From contig CAZOBJ010000007.1 of assembly GCA_964577825.1 (NCBI GenBank), forward strand, positions 1 to 58,319: a DNA stretch of 58,319 nt, written 5' to 3'. The stretch comes from CAZOBJ01 sp964577825 (GTDB lineage Bacteria > Planctomycetota > SZUA-567 > JAFGNG01). The notes beneath the pieces were generated by a model. The model was not told where the DNA came from, made no database searches, and worked only from the letters and a program-made list of their open reading frames with translations. The translations under genes and the position numbers were made by a program. This document shows, one piece after another, positions 36,953-45,948 of this stretch (position 1 is the stretch's first letter; the number at the start of each line of letters is the position of its first letter).

Positions 36953-38185
36953 CTACAGCTCCGGCCCGGTGGGTGCGGGCAGGTCCTCGGGCTCGGGCGG
37001 CGCGGGACGCTCTTGCTCCTCCGGCTCCTCGGCGGGCGCGGTTCCCTCTTCGGCCGGGAGCACGTCGCCCCATCCGCCCGCGCGGATCTTGGCCTCGTTG
37101 AGCTCCCACCACTTCAGCCACCTGCTGCGGTCCATGCCGAAGTCCTGGCGGGTGAGCTTGCGCAGCACGCCGATGAGCACGTCCTGCTCTTCTTCGCTCA
37201 GGTCCTCGCGGATGCAGGTGACGAGCACCGGCACCACCTCGGTCGCCGGATACCGGCCCAGGGCGCGGAACAGGACCGTGCCGTCCACCCGGTCGCGATT
37301 GGCGGCTCGGATGAGCTCGGGCAGGCTGCGCGGGTCCGCGAACCGCCCGAGCGCGGCCACCGCGTGCGTGCGCACCTCGCGGCTGCCGTCGCTGCGCAGG
37401 GCGATCTCCAGGAGCGGGCGGCTCTGTTCGGACTCCAGTTGCGCCAGCGCCCACGCGGCCTCGGCGCGCACGGACGCGTGCGGGCTCTCCAGGAGCAGGT
37501 CCTCCAACAGGCCGACGGCCTGCTTGTCCTGCGCGTGGCCGAGCAGGCGCACGTACGCGTCCACCGGACGCGCGTACCCGCGGGCCACCGCGTCCCGGAT
37601 GCGCTCGCGCGCGTTCTCGGCGGCTTCCTTGCCCTTGAGCTCGAACAGGGCGTCCGCGGCCGCGCGGCGCACGAGCGGCCGGGTGTCGTCCAGGAGCACC
37701 CGCAGGATGGGCACGGCCTCGGACTCCTCCATGCGCGCCAGGGCCCCGGCCACGGCCGCGCGGATCTCCGGGGAGGGGCTGGAGACCAAGAGCTCCAGCA
37801 TCCGCTCGCGCGCGGGCCGCCCGGCGCGCAACAGCCGCAGGTACGCGGCCTGCCGGGCCTCGGGCCGGTCGCTGGTGAGCATCTGGATCTGCAGCATGAT
37901 GCGGCTGCGGTGCCGGGCGGCCTGTTCCTCGGCCGCGGTGAGCATGGCCCCGATGATCTCGTCGGGCACCTCCTGCTCGCGCAGCTTCACCATGGCCTCG
38001 GCGGTCACGTCGAAGCTGTTGTCGCTGGTCTCGACCTTGCGGCGCACCAGGTCCGTGTTGATGCCCGCCTTGATGAGGTCGATGACGTCCTGGTTGGTGA
38101 GCACTTCGTCGGCGCGCGCGCCGTGCGGGCACAGGCCCAGGACGAGCGCGATCGCGCAGGCGCATACCTTCAGGCGAATGGACAC
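36953..38185 (-). CDS. Exported HEAT-repeat protein
   Basis: 410 residues. A signal peptide (cleavage near GARADEVL) is followed by a short helical domain (TNQDVIDLIKAGINTDLVRR, a sequence seen in PVC-type exported proteins) and then HEAT repeats, for example VRRAAADALFELKGKEAAEN and VRAEAAWALAQLESEQSRPL. It ends with a charged Glu/Pro tail. The GTG at 38185 is chosen because AAGGAGG lies directly upstream; no better start exists. A TATAAT-type promoter precedes it. It resembles the HEAT protein at 25566 in design but the repeats diverge. No enzymatic motif; probably a periplasmic scaffold. Confidence 0.8.
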   Translation of the reverse strand: MSIRLKVCACAIALVLGLCPHGARADEVLTNQDVIDLIKAGINTDLVRRKVETSDNSFDVTAEAMVKLREQEVPDEIIGAMLTAAEEQAARHRSRIMLQIQMLTSDRPEARQAAYLRLLRAGRPARERMLELLVSSPSPEIRAAVAGALARMEESEAVPILRVLLDDTRPLVRRAAADALFELKGKEAAENARERIRDAVARGYARPVDAYVRLLGHAQDKQAVGLLEDLLLESPHASVRAEAAWALAQLESEQSRPLLEIALRSDGSREVRTHAVAALGRFADPRSLPELIRAANRDRVDGTVLFRALGRYPATEVVPVLVTCIREDLSEEEQDVLIGVLRKLTRQDFGMDRSRWLKWWELNEAKIRAGGWGDVLPAEEGTAPAEEPEEQERPAPPEPEDLPAPTGPEL

Positions 38186-38215
38186 GGCAGCCTCCTTTCG
38201 GTTGTGGTCCGCGCG

Positions 38216-38244
38216 ATTATAGCCCCCGGTGCGCGCGAGGGCAA
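38216..38244 (-). promoter_or_regulatory. Sigma70-like promoter for the HEAT-repeat gene
   Basis: On the minus strand TTGCCC (38244-38239) and a perfect TATAAT (38221-38216) are 17 bases apart, with the start codon 31 bases downstream. It may also drive the sulfatase and TIM-barrel genes. Confidence 0.6.
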
Positions 38245-38278
38245 GGCGGTCGGCCGCTTCAGACGCGGACAAAGCCCG

Positions 38279-38306
38279 TTGACAGGGTCGCGTGCGCGCG
38301 CGCATA
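38279..38306 (+). promoter_or_regulatory. Sigma70-like promoter for the CDP-alcohol phosphatidyltransferase
   Basis: Perfect TTGACA (38279-38284) and CATAAT (38301-38306) with 16-base spacing, 37 bases before the ATG. It is one of the best promoter matches in the window and is back to back with the promoter at 38216-38244. Confidence 0.7.
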
Positions 38307-38342
38307 ATCGGCGCTGCGAGGACGCTGCGGCGAGGTAGAGGC

Positions 38343-38930
38343 ATGTGGACCTGCGCGAACGCACTGACGCTGAGCCGGTTCGTCACCGCGCCCGTGTTCC
38401 TGGGCCTGGTGCTGTGCATGGCCCCGGGGCGCGCGGGCGTGGACGCCACGGCGGCGGCGCTGTTGACGGTGACGCTGTTGAGCGACGTGTTCGACGGATG
38501 GCTGGCCCGGCGCAACGACCAGGTCACCAACTTCGGCAAGATCATGGACCCGGTGGCCGATTCCACGTTCTTTCTCACCGCGCTCTTCGCGTTCACGGCG
38601 AGCGACCGGTTCCAGGTCCCGGTGTGGCTGCCGCTGGTGGTGCTCTACCGCGAGGTGGGCATGCATGTGCTGCGCCGGTACGCGGCCCTGCGCGGGGTGG
38701 TGCTCGCGGCCAAGACGAGCGGCAAGGCGAAGATGGTCGTCCAGTCCGTGGCCCTGTGCTGCGTGGTGGCCGCGGTCTGGGCCGTGGATCTGGGCTGGGC
38801 GCCCGTGTCCGAGTCCGCGCTGCGGAGCGGGGTCATGGCCGCGGTGGGCCTGATCGCGGTGGTGAATGTGCTCAGCGTCATCGAGTATCTGGGCGAGATT
38901 CCCCGTCTTCGCTCCCGGCCTCGGGCGTGA
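38343..38930 (+). CDS. CDP-alcohol phosphatidyltransferase (PgsA-like)
   Basis: Integral membrane enzyme of 195 residues with about five or six helices. The family motif is complete: Asp48-x2-Asp51-Gly-x2-Ala-Arg-x8-Gly-x3-Asp69-x3-Asp73 (in SDVFDGWLARR and GKIMDPVADS). It transfers a phosphatidyl group from CDP-diacylglycerol to an alcohol; PgsA (glycerol-3-phosphate) is the likeliest role because of the N-terminal NALTLSRFV, but the alcohol is not proven. ATG 38343 has a purine-rich GAGGTAGAGG upstream; the in-frame ATG at 38292 is poorer. Its 3' end overlaps the convergent lipoprotein gene by 53 bases. Confidence 0.9.
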   Translation: MWTCANALTLSRFVTAPVFLGLVLCMAPGRAGVDATAAALLTVTLLSDVFDGWLARRNDQVTNFGKIMDPVADSTFFLTALFAFTASDRFQVPVWLPLVVLYREVGMHVLRRYAALRGVVLAAKTSGKAKMVVQSVALCCVVAAVWAVDLGWAPVSESALRSGVMAAVGLIAVVNVLSVIEYLGEIPRLRSRPRA

Positions 38931-40614
38931 GCTCGGGCGCGGAGGCCTCTTCGCCCGAGGCCGCGGGCCCCTCGTCGCGCCGGTCCTCTTCCAGGTCCAG
39001 GTCCTCCAGGTCCACGCGCTCGCGCGCCTCGGGCAGCCCCTCCAAGGGCCCGGCGGCGGGTTCGGCCGGTTCGGCGTCGCGCTCCTCCGGGCCGCGCTCC
39101 GGTGCGGGGGGCGCGAGCCGGGGCGCCGGCGCATCGGTGTCCGCGCGCGGGCCGGGTTCGTAGAAGACGCTGAGCACGCTCAGGAGCTCGCGTGCCGCGT
39201 CCGGGCGCACCGCGGCGCCGTCGCCGTTGGGGTCCGGGGCCATCTCCGGCGTGGGCACGGGCTCGGAGGGCACGGCGGCCGCCTGCAGGGGTCGCAGGCT
39301 CCCCTGGTCCACGCACCGGCGCACCAGGGCCATGAGCTTGGGGTCGACCGCGCCGTTCGGGCCGGTGATCGCGTCGTGGTACTGCTCCACCGCGGCCAGG
39401 CTGCCCGGAAAGCCCTTGAGCCCGATGCGGCGGACGGCCTCCCGGTCCACGACTAGGGTGCGCGCCCACATCCGGTGGCCGGTGAGCACGAGGTCGCGTC
39501 CGCTGAACCGCCACACCAGCGACCCGTCCAGGTCGCGCGCCGCGTTCGTCTGGATCACCTGGCCCGGCAGGCGCACCCGGAACAGGAAGTAGAAGCTCGG
39601 GTCCGGCAGGGCGAACTCCAGGTCGTTCCCGTCGAACCGCAGCGGCAGGCTGGCCCCGCCGAACGCGCCCACGATGCCGGGCAGGTCCAGGTCGCGCAGA
39701 AAGGCCTCGGCCGTGTTGCGCTCCTGCTTGGCCTGCTCGATCAGGCGGAACAAGAGCCGCGTCTGCACCTCCTTGTCGCGAAAGGACTCGGCGCGCAGGG
39801 GCTCGAGGTCGCCCTCGGGCTCGGGCACGAGGGCCTTCAGCTTCGCGTCCAGGAAGGACCACAGGGCCTTTTCGTTCACCTCGCGGGTGACCCGCGTCTG
39901 CCCGGGCAACAGGTGCAGGCCCCAGTCGCTGAGCTCCTGCTTGAGGCGCCGGTCCCACTCCGCGGTGGGCGCCTCGCCGGCCACCAGGTCGCGCTGGCTG
40001 CGGCGCACCTCCCAGAAGACCTGGTAGAGCCGGTCGGCCAGCGCGGGCAGGGTCTCGCGCAGGTAGGCATTGAACTGCGCGAGGTCGTAGTCCTCGCCGA
40101 ATTCGGCCTCGAGCGCGCCGGTGATGCACTTGGCGAGGAGGTTCGCCGCCCGGTCCACCGACGCCTCGGCCTGGGACCGGTCCACGATGTCGTCGATGGA
40201 CTCCTCGAAGTCGAGCGCCTCGAAGAGCACGTACCCGCGCCGCCGCACGAGCAGCCGGTTGTAGGCCAACAGATCCGTGCGCCGCGTGCGCTTGACAAAG
40301 TCCACGGGCACCTCGTCCGGGCTGGGGAACGCGCCCTCGAAGGTGACGCGCGTGGGCGCGTTCTTGTACTTGGCGTACCGGTCCGGTTCGGGCAGGTCCA
40401 GGTACGCGGTGAGCCGCAGGGCCTGGGGCGGGGTGCGCTTGCGCGGCTGGCAGGCGATGGTGACCTCGCGCGTGGTGCGCCCGTCGCGGGCGATGGTGGT
40501 CTGGGCCACGAAGCTCACCGTGGGCGCCACGCACCCGCCCGCGGTCGCCAGGGCCGCCAGCGCGAGCGCGGCCAGCCCCGGGCCGCGGCGCCTTGCCGGG
40601 TTCGATCGTCGCAT
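38878..40614 (-). CDS. Large putative lipoprotein of unknown function
   Basis: No family recognised. 578 residues with signal peptide and a lipobox-like end (ATAGGC), so lipid-anchored. The middle (residues about 60-380) is charged and mixed alpha/beta, including FVKRTRRTDLLAYNRLLVRR, YDLAQFNAYLRETLPALADR and FYFLFRVRLPGQVIQTNAAR. The last 120 residues are low-complexity Pro/Ala/Glu (for example ERGPEERDAEPAEPAAGPLE). It runs to within the phosphatidyltransferase gene, overlapping its end by 53 bases. Codon third positions are strongly G/C, supporting it as a true gene. Confidence 0.72.
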   Translation of the reverse strand: MRRSNPARRRGPGLAALALAALATAGGCVAPTVSFVAQTTIARDGRTTREVTIACQPRKRTPPQALRLTAYLDLPEPDRYAKYKNAPTRVTFEGAFPSPDEVPVDFVKRTRRTDLLAYNRLLVRRRGYVLFEALDFEESIDDIVDRSQAEASVDRAANLLAKCITGALEAEFGEDYDLAQFNAYLRETLPALADRLYQVFWEVRRSQRDLVAGEAPTAEWDRRLKQELSDWGLHLLPGQTRVTREVNEKALWSFLDAKLKALVPEPEGDLEPLRAESFRDKEVQTRLLFRLIEQAKQERNTAEAFLRDLDLPGIVGAFGGASLPLRFDGNDLEFALPDPSFYFLFRVRLPGQVIQTNAARDLDGSLVWRFSGRDLVLTGHRMWARTLVVDREAVRRIGLKGFPGSLAAVEQYHDAITGPNGAVDPKLMALVRRCVDQGSLRPLQAAAVPSEPVPTPEMAPDPNGDGAAVRPDAARELLSVLSVFYEPGPRADTDAPAPRLAPPAPERGPEERDAEPAEPAAGPLEGLPEARERVDLEDLDLEEDRRDEGPAASGEEASAPELTPEAGSEDGESRPDTR

Positions 40615-40739
40615 CGCCGTTCTCCGCGCGCCCGGCCGTCCAGGCCGGGCGAAGCGTGATTCTACCGGGCAAGGGCCGTGCGGGCAACCCGGTGGCCCCG
40701 GGCCGGGGCGCCGAACCGGGCAAAACCGCCTGCCGCGGG

Positions 40740-40768
40740 TTGACCTGGTCGCGCGGGGGGTCTACACT
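40740..40768 (+). promoter_or_regulatory. Sigma70-like promoter for the M42/HPr-domain pair
   Basis: TTGACC (40740-40745) and TACACT (40763-40768) at 17-base spacing, 49 bases before the M42 start. The same TACACT -10 appears before lptD. Confidence 0.65.
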
Positions 40769-40817
40769 CCGGCCAGACAGGGGTGCCCTGCGCACCGCGC
40801 AGCAGAGGAGACGGCCC

Positions 40818-41882
40818 ATGGACAACGCGAGCAAGGAATTCCTCACCGATTTGCTCGGTCAGCCCAGCCCCAGCGGGTTCGAGCAACGCGTGCGCAAGGT
40901 CGTGCGCGAGCGCATGTCCCGGTACGCGGACCGGGTGCACGTGGACGTGCACGGCAACACCTGGGGCGTGCGCAACGAGGAGGGCAGGCCGCGGGTGATG
41001 CTGGCCGGCCACTGCGACGAGATCGGCCTCATGGTCACCTACATCAACGACCAGGGGTTCCTGGCCGTGGCCGCGATCGGCGGGGTGAACGTGGCGCTGT
41101 TGCAGGGCCAGCGGGTCCGGGTGCACGCGCGGCGCGGCGACGTGCCCGGGGTGATCGCGGCCCGGCCCATCCACGACATTCCCCGCGACCAGCGCAGCAA
41201 GAGCGAGACGAAGATCGAGAACCTGTGGCTCGACATCGGGGCGCGCAACCGCCGCGACGCCGAGCGCGCGGTGGCCGTGGGCGACGTGGCCACCGTCGAC
41301 GTGGGCTACACCGACCTGCGCAACGGGCTGGCAGCGGCGCGTGCGTTCGACGACCGCATCGGGGCGTTCGTGGTGTGCGAGACGCTCCGGCTCTTGCAGG
41401 GCAAGGACCTCGCGTCCGCGGTCTTTGCCGTGTCCACGGTCCAGGAGGAGGTGGGCATCCGGGGCGCGCACACCTCGGCGTACGCGGTGAACCCCGACGT
41501 GGGCATTGCCGTGGACGTGGGGTTCGCCACCGACTACCCGGACACGAACAAGAAGAAGTCCGGCGACGTGAAGCTGGGCGGCGGACCGGTGCTCCACCGG
41601 GGCGCGAACATCAACCCGGTCCTGGAGGAGCTCCTGGAGAAGGCCGCGCGCCGCGCGCGCATCCGGGTCCAGATGCAGGCCTCGCCCATAGCCACGGGCA
41701 CGGATGCGAACGCCATGCAGCTCGCGCGCGGGGGCAAGGCCGCGGCTCTCGTGAGCATTCCGACCCGGTACATGCACAGCCCGTCCGAGGTGCTCTGCCC
41801 CCGCGACGCGGAGCAGGCCGCGCGGCTCTTGGCCCGGTTCATCCAGGACCTGAAGCCCGGCCAGGCCTTCGTGGCGCCATGA
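40818..41882 (+). CDS. M42-family glutamyl/leucyl aminopeptidase-like
   Basis: 354-residue cocatalytic metallo-aminopeptidase. The M42 pattern is visible: HCDEIGLMV with His65 and Asp67, AFDDRIGAF with Asp178/179, STVQEEVGIRG with the catalytic Glu210 and metal-binding Glu211, AVDVGF with Asp233 and the final His in SIPTRYMHSP. Members (FrvX, YsgA, TET) form large dodecameric shells that trim short peptides; the substrate residue is not predictable. GAGGAG lies just upstream of the ATG and a TTGACC/TACACT promoter 49 bases before. The last bases overlap the next gene's start (ATGA), so the two are coupled. Confidence 0.92.
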   Translation: MDNASKEFLTDLLGQPSPSGFEQRVRKVVRERMSRYADRVHVDVHGNTWGVRNEEGRPRVMLAGHCDEIGLMVTYINDQGFLAVAAIGGVNVALLQGQRVRVHARRGDVPGVIAARPIHDIPRDQRSKSETKIENLWLDIGARNRRDAERAVAVGDVATVDVGYTDLRNGLAAARAFDDRIGAFVVCETLRLLQGKDLASAVFAVSTVQEEVGIRGAHTSAYAVNPDVGIAVDVGFATDYPDTNKKKSGDVKLGGGPVLHRGANINPVLEELLEKAARRARIRVQMQASPIATGTDANAMQLARGGKAAALVSIPTRYMHSPSEVLCPRDAEQAARLLARFIQDLKPGQAFVAP

Positions 41883-43504
41883 CCGCCCCGCAGGGCCGCG
41901 AGGCCGCCTCTCAGGCCCGGGCGAAAAAGGGCGCCGCGAGCGCGCGCAGGCGGCGCCGCGCCCAGACCGCGATGCACGTGAGCCCGGACGCGTTCCACGG
42001 GCTGATGGCCGGGCGCAGCCAGCGGCTGTTGGGCCTGGTCCGGTTCCTGGCGAGCCGGCCGCTCGACGAGCAGCTTCTCACCCGGCCCTTGCTCGGGTCG
42101 CTCGTGGCCCAGGCCGCGCAGGTCAAGGAGCTCCTGGACACCTACGGGGCCGTGCACAACCGGCGGTGGCACGCGTACCGCCAGCACGCGGACGCCCTGG
42201 TCCTGTTCGCGGACACGGGGTACAAGCTCCTGCACCTGCGCCACTCCATGGGCAACTACCACCTGCTGCCCGTGGAGGGCGACTTCCCCGCGGCCACGGA
42301 GGAGGGGCTGCGGTTCGTGGCCAACGTGCTCATGCTCGTGTCCGCGCGCATGACCGAGGAGGCAGAGCGCCTGGAGCTCCCCTTGCCGCGCCGCGACCCG
42401 GGCGCGGGCGAGTTCGCCGAGCGCCTGCCCCAGGGGTTCCTGCCCCGGGACCGGCGCTCGCGGCACGTGACCAGCGCCGAGGAGACGGTCGCGCACCTGG
42501 CCACCGCGTTCCTGAACCTAGCCGCGGAAGGCGAGTTCCTGCACACGCCGGGCAAGGTCTGCGCCGAGGAGTACCCCGCATGCGTGCCCGAGCCCGTGGG
42601 CGAGGAGCGGGTGTGGCTCCTGGCGCAGCGGTTCCACAACCTCCAGAACCTGTACGACACCTATGTCTCGGACACGGACACCGAGGACCAGGACCCGGAC
42701 CTCAAGGTGCTGCGCGGGCACGTGAGCGTCATCTTCCACCTCCTGGAGGTGGCCACGTCCCTGGTGCAGTACTACGAGCGCAACGTGCACCTGCGCGGAC
42801 CGGAGACCGGGCGGGTGGGCCGGCCGCTCGTGCAGCCCCGGGCGTTGTTGGAGGCGGCCATGCAGTACGCGGTGGCCTTCGCGAGCCGGTACCTGTTGAC
42901 CGCGCGCAGCCTGTGCCAGGAGATGCTCAAGCGCTACGCCCAGGTGGGCCGGGTGTCGGTCCCGGTGCCCCGGTACCGGGGGTTCCACGTGCGGCCCTCG
43001 ACCCTGGTCGCCCGCATCGCGCAGCACTACGGCAGCGAGGTGCGCATGGAGCTCGACGGCGACGCGTACGACGCGGGCAGTCCGCTCGAGCTCTTCCGCG
43101 CGAACGAGAAGATCAACGCGGCCAAGCGCCACCAGCTCGTGGAGGCCATCCTCCAGGCCCAGAACGAGGTCCCCGCGCACCTGGCCGGCGACCTGGGCGG
43201 GGCGCTTCGCTGGATCCTGCTGCACCTCGCGCACGCGGGCAAGGTGATCGTCTACGACCAGCCTCTGCCCCTGGAGGAGCTGGACCTCGATCCGGGCGCG
43301 AGCCTGAGCGAAGTGGCCCCCCAGGCCGTGGCGCGGCTGCTGGCCCTGGGCAAGATCGACATGGACTGCGCGCTCACGGCCACGTTCGTGGGCGACAAGC
43401 GGGTGCTCGAGGACCTGCGCCTGCTCGCCGAGCACGGATACGGCGAGGACGCGTTCGGCAACAACGTGCCCCTGCCCGAGAAGCTGCGCTACCTGCGCCG
43501 GTAG
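41879..43504 (+). CDS. Large protein with embedded HPr-like phosphocarrier domain
   Basis: 541 residues, cytoplasmic by composition. A basic Arg/Ala-rich N-terminus (to about 30) leads into a helical region (LLGLVRFLASRPLDEQLLTR, AFLNLAAEGEFLHTP, LEVATSLVQYYERNVHL). At about 355-430 is an HPr-like domain: RYRGFHVRPSTLVARIAQ gives His370 and Arg372 at the sites of the phosphorylated His and conserved Arg of HPr, followed by FRANEKINAAKRHQLVEAI. The HPr regulatory Ser46 is not obvious. A final helical region (GASLSEVAPQAVARLLALGK) closes the protein. No PTS enzyme I or kinase lies in the window, so the phosphate donor is unknown. It is translationally coupled to the M42 peptidase. Confidence 0.78.
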   Translation: MTAPQGREAASQARAKKGAASARRRRRAQTAMHVSPDAFHGLMAGRSQRLLGLVRFLASRPLDEQLLTRPLLGSLVAQAAQVKELLDTYGAVHNRRWHAYRQHADALVLFADTGYKLLHLRHSMGNYHLLPVEGDFPAATEEGLRFVANVLMLVSARMTEEAERLELPLPRRDPGAGEFAERLPQGFLPRDRRSRHVTSAEETVAHLATAFLNLAAEGEFLHTPGKVCAEEYPACVPEPVGEERVWLLAQRFHNLQNLYDTYVSDTDTEDQDPDLKVLRGHVSVIFHLLEVATSLVQYYERNVHLRGPETGRVGRPLVQPRALLEAAMQYAVAFASRYLLTARSLCQEMLKRYAQVGRVSVPVPRYRGFHVRPSTLVARIAQHYGSEVRMELDGDAYDAGSPLELFRANEKINAAKRHQLVEAILQAQNEVPAHLAGDLGGALRWILLHLAHAGKVIVYDQPLPLEELDLDPGASLSEVAPQAVARLLALGKIDMDCALTATFVGDKRVLEDLRLLAEHGYGEDAFGNNVPLPEKLRYLRR

Positions 43505-44364
43505 GCAAGCGGCAGCCCGTACGCGAGGCCCAGCGCGACCAAGGCCCCGGTCGCCGCCACCGACCCCTCCAGGCCGAAGTGCCCGCCCGAGAGCACGGTC
43601 GGCGCCTCGGCCGCGGACGCCAGCGGCACGAGCCCCGCATAGGGCAGATCGATACCGCTCACCGGCAGGCCGAACAGGCCCACCTGCGCGAAGTTCCATC
43701 CCGCGTGCACGGTCACCGCCGTCCACAGGTTGCCCGCGCGCCAGTACACCACGGCCAGCACCACCCCGGCGAGCGCCAGGTTCACCGGCACCCAGGGCGA
43801 GGACCATGCATGCGGATTGGCCCCGTGCAGGAGCCAGAATGCGAGGGCGCTCACGGCAATGCCCCAGCCGGGCCGGCGGATGTCCAGGAAATTCTGGAAC
43901 ACATACCCGCGGAACGCGATCTCCTCGGCGAACGCGGCGGCCAGGAACATGATGAGCAGCCCGACCGCGTCCGGCCAGGCTGGGGGCGCCTCGGCATGGA
44001 CAAAGACGTCCGCGAGCCCCAGGCCCCCGACCGCCAGGGCGACGACCCCCGCGCCCGCCGCCAGGCCCAGACCGGGACGGGCGGCAAGCCGGCGGGCGGG
44101 GCGCCCCAAGCCCATGGACCGCGCGGGCCGGCGGTCGAGCGTGCGGCGCAGGAAGGCGGCCCAGCCCAAGGTCAGCCCGCCCGCCAGGATCCCGGACACG
44201 AGGAGCATGTGCATGGACGCGTCCTGGCCCTCGGGCCAAACCAGGGCGAACAGGAGCCCCGTGACGAGGCCGCCCACCGCGTAGCAGGCCAGCAGTCCGA
44301 TCGCGAACAGGCCCAGGCGCCAGACGGTTCGCAGGCGTGCGTCCGGGTTGCGCAGCACGCTCAT
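43489..44364 (-). CDS. CPBP-family intramembrane metalloprotease
   Basis: Integral membrane protein of 291 residues with about seven helices. The CPBP/ABI motifs are AEEIAFRGYVF (Glu147, Glu148, Arg152), FWLLHGANP with His180, and VTVHAGWNFAQ. Homologues range from CAAX-prenyl proteases to bacteriocin-immunity and membrane-protein quality-control factors; the client is unknown. Its ATG overlaps the FapA stop (ATGA), so it is coupled to that gene, and its 3' end overlaps the convergent HPr-domain gene by 16 bases. Confidence 0.88.
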   Translation of the reverse strand: MSVLRNPDARLRTVWRLGLFAIGLLACYAVGGLVTGLLFALVWPEGQDASMHMLLVSGILAGGLTLGWAAFLRRTLDRRPARSMGLGRPARRLAARPGLGLAAGAGVVALAVGGLGLADVFVHAEAPPAWPDAVGLLIMFLAAAFAEEIAFRGYVFQNFLDIRRPGWGIAVSALAFWLLHGANPHAWSSPWVPVNLALAGVVLAVVYWRAGNLWTAVTVHAGWNFAQVGLFGLPVSGIDLPYAGLVPLASAAEAPTVLSGGHFGLEGSVAATGALVALGLAYGLPLAYRRR

Positions 44365-45920
44365 GCCTGGACCTCCCGCTCGGGCTGGGGTGGGGTCTGT
44401 TCCGGGGGCCTGGGAGCGGCCGGCAGCTCCCGGTACCGGGTGATGCGAAGCCCGGGTCCGTCCGGGCGCGGGACCACGGACAGCGGCCCGGTGAAGGGGT
44501 CGGTCACCGTGTCCGCGATCGCGCCCACGCGCAGGGCCACGCCGGGGTGCAGGGTCTCGAGCACGTTCACTTGGCTGACCGCGCCCTCGCGGCGCACGGC
44601 CAGCAGGGCCTCGCGCTCGGCGGTGCGCTCCTCACAGCGGGCGCGCAGGGCCCGGATCTGCTCGAGCGTGGTGCGCACGAGCTGTCGGCCCGCGGCGGAC
44701 AGGTCCCCCATGCGGCGCTCGTCCTGCACGAACGGGCGGACCGAGTTCTCCAGGCGCGTACTATGCCCCTGGAGCACGCGCAGGGCCTTGTCCAGCTGCG
44801 CCAGGCGGTCGGCGTGCATCCAGTCCACGGCCACCTCGATGCGCGTGGCCACGCCCAGGGAGCTGCCGAGCACCTTGGCCTCGACCCCGGAGAAGGCGTG
44901 CACCTCGCCGCCCACGATGGTGCCGCCGGGCACGCGCACCGCCGCGCCGCTGCGCACCGATGCGTTCACGATCTCGTTGCGGGCCAACACGTCCTTCTGG
45001 GCCTCGACCTCGGTCTCGTTCAGGTACCGGGCCACCACCCGGCCGTGCCGGCTGCGCACGCTGCCGCGGCCCTTGCCGGCCATGCCGCCCACGATGGTGA
45101 CGTCGCCGTCCCCGCGCAACTGGCAGGCCCCGGCCGTGCCGTGCACGGTCAGGGTCCCGGCCGCGGCCACGGAGAAGTCGTCGAGCACGTTGCCGGTCAC
45201 GATCACGTCGCCGATGAAGTCCACGTTGCCCACCGCGTAGTCCACGTCGCCGCGGATCTCGTACTGGTCGGACACGCTGATCTTGTTGTCTTCGAATACC
45301 ACCCGCCCGTCCACCGCGGCCACGCACCGGCCGCGCTTCTCGTCGAGCAGGGCGTTCTTGCCCATGTGCACGGACAGGTCCGCGCCCTGCGGGGCGGGGA
45401 TCTCGTTGCCGAACACGTCGCGGCCCGGCGCGCCCGCGGTGGGCGGATGCAGGATCGCGATGTCCTGACCGGTGCGCACGTTCTCGATGCGAAAGGTCTG
45501 GCGGAAGTCCACCGCCCCCAGCTCGTCGGTGTCGTACTTGACCTTTTCGGAGGTGGGGCGGGCCAGCCACTCGATGTGTCCGTCCACCGCGGGCCGGGGC
45601 CGCGTGCCCGCCGCGACCTGCAAGAGCCCGGTGCGCCCGCGCTCGCGCAACAGGATCCGCGCCATGTCCAGGCCCTCCGGGTCCACCCCGTGGGCGACCC
45701 CGGCCTGGGCCAGAAGCTCGTCCAGGGCCTCGCGCGCGGGGGGCTCGGCGGACTCGAGGAGCACGTAGTCGAGGAAGACCTGCAGCCGGTCGGCCGTGGC
45801 GAGCACGCGCACCGCGTGCTGCTCGTCGCCGCCCTGGTGCAGGAGCCTCAAAGCCACGGGCGCGCCGCCCGGTCCGGCCACGTGGCAGGTCTCGTCCGCT
45901 TTGGCGTCGCTGGGGGCCAT
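44361..45920 (-). CDS. fapA: FapA/DUF342 polymer-forming-type protein
   Basis: 519-residue soluble protein. The DUF342 (FapA) pattern is clear: PAVDGHIEWLARPTSEKVKY, IAILHPPTAGAPGRDVFGNE, then a long beta-helical stretch of ISVSDQYEIRGDVDYAVGNV, FIGDVIVTGNVLDDFSVAAA and VHGTAGACQLRGDGDVTIVG. A coiled-coil segment (ARCEERTAEREALLAVRR) follows near the end. In Vibrio FapA links flagellar assembly and sugar sensing, but no flagellar gene is in the window, and DUF342 proteins occur in non-flagellated lineages. It is 28 bases after metG and coupled to the CPBP gene. The gene symbol rests on family only. Confidence 0.85.
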   Translation of the reverse strand: MAPSDAKADETCHVAGPGGAPVALRLLHQGGDEQHAVRVLATADRLQVFLDYVLLESAEPPAREALDELLAQAGVAHGVDPEGLDMARILLRERGRTGLLQVAAGTRPRPAVDGHIEWLARPTSEKVKYDTDELGAVDFRQTFRIENVRTGQDIAILHPPTAGAPGRDVFGNEIPAPQGADLSVHMGKNALLDEKRGRCVAAVDGRVVFEDNKISVSDQYEIRGDVDYAVGNVDFIGDVIVTGNVLDDFSVAAAGTLTVHGTAGACQLRGDGDVTIVGGMAGKGRGSVRSRHGRVVARYLNETEVEAQKDVLARNEIVNASVRSGAAVRVPGGTIVGGEVHAFSGVEAKVLGSSLGVATRIEVAVDWMHADRLAQLDKALRVLQGHSTRLENSVRPFVQDERRMGDLSAAGRQLVRTTLEQIRALRARCEERTAEREALLAVRREGAVSQVNVLETLHPGVALRVGAIADTVTDPFTGPLSVVPRPDGPGLRITRYRELPAAPRPPEQTPPQPEREVQA

Positions 45921-45948
45921 GGGCGACTCCCCGCGCGGGGGCGGTCGG

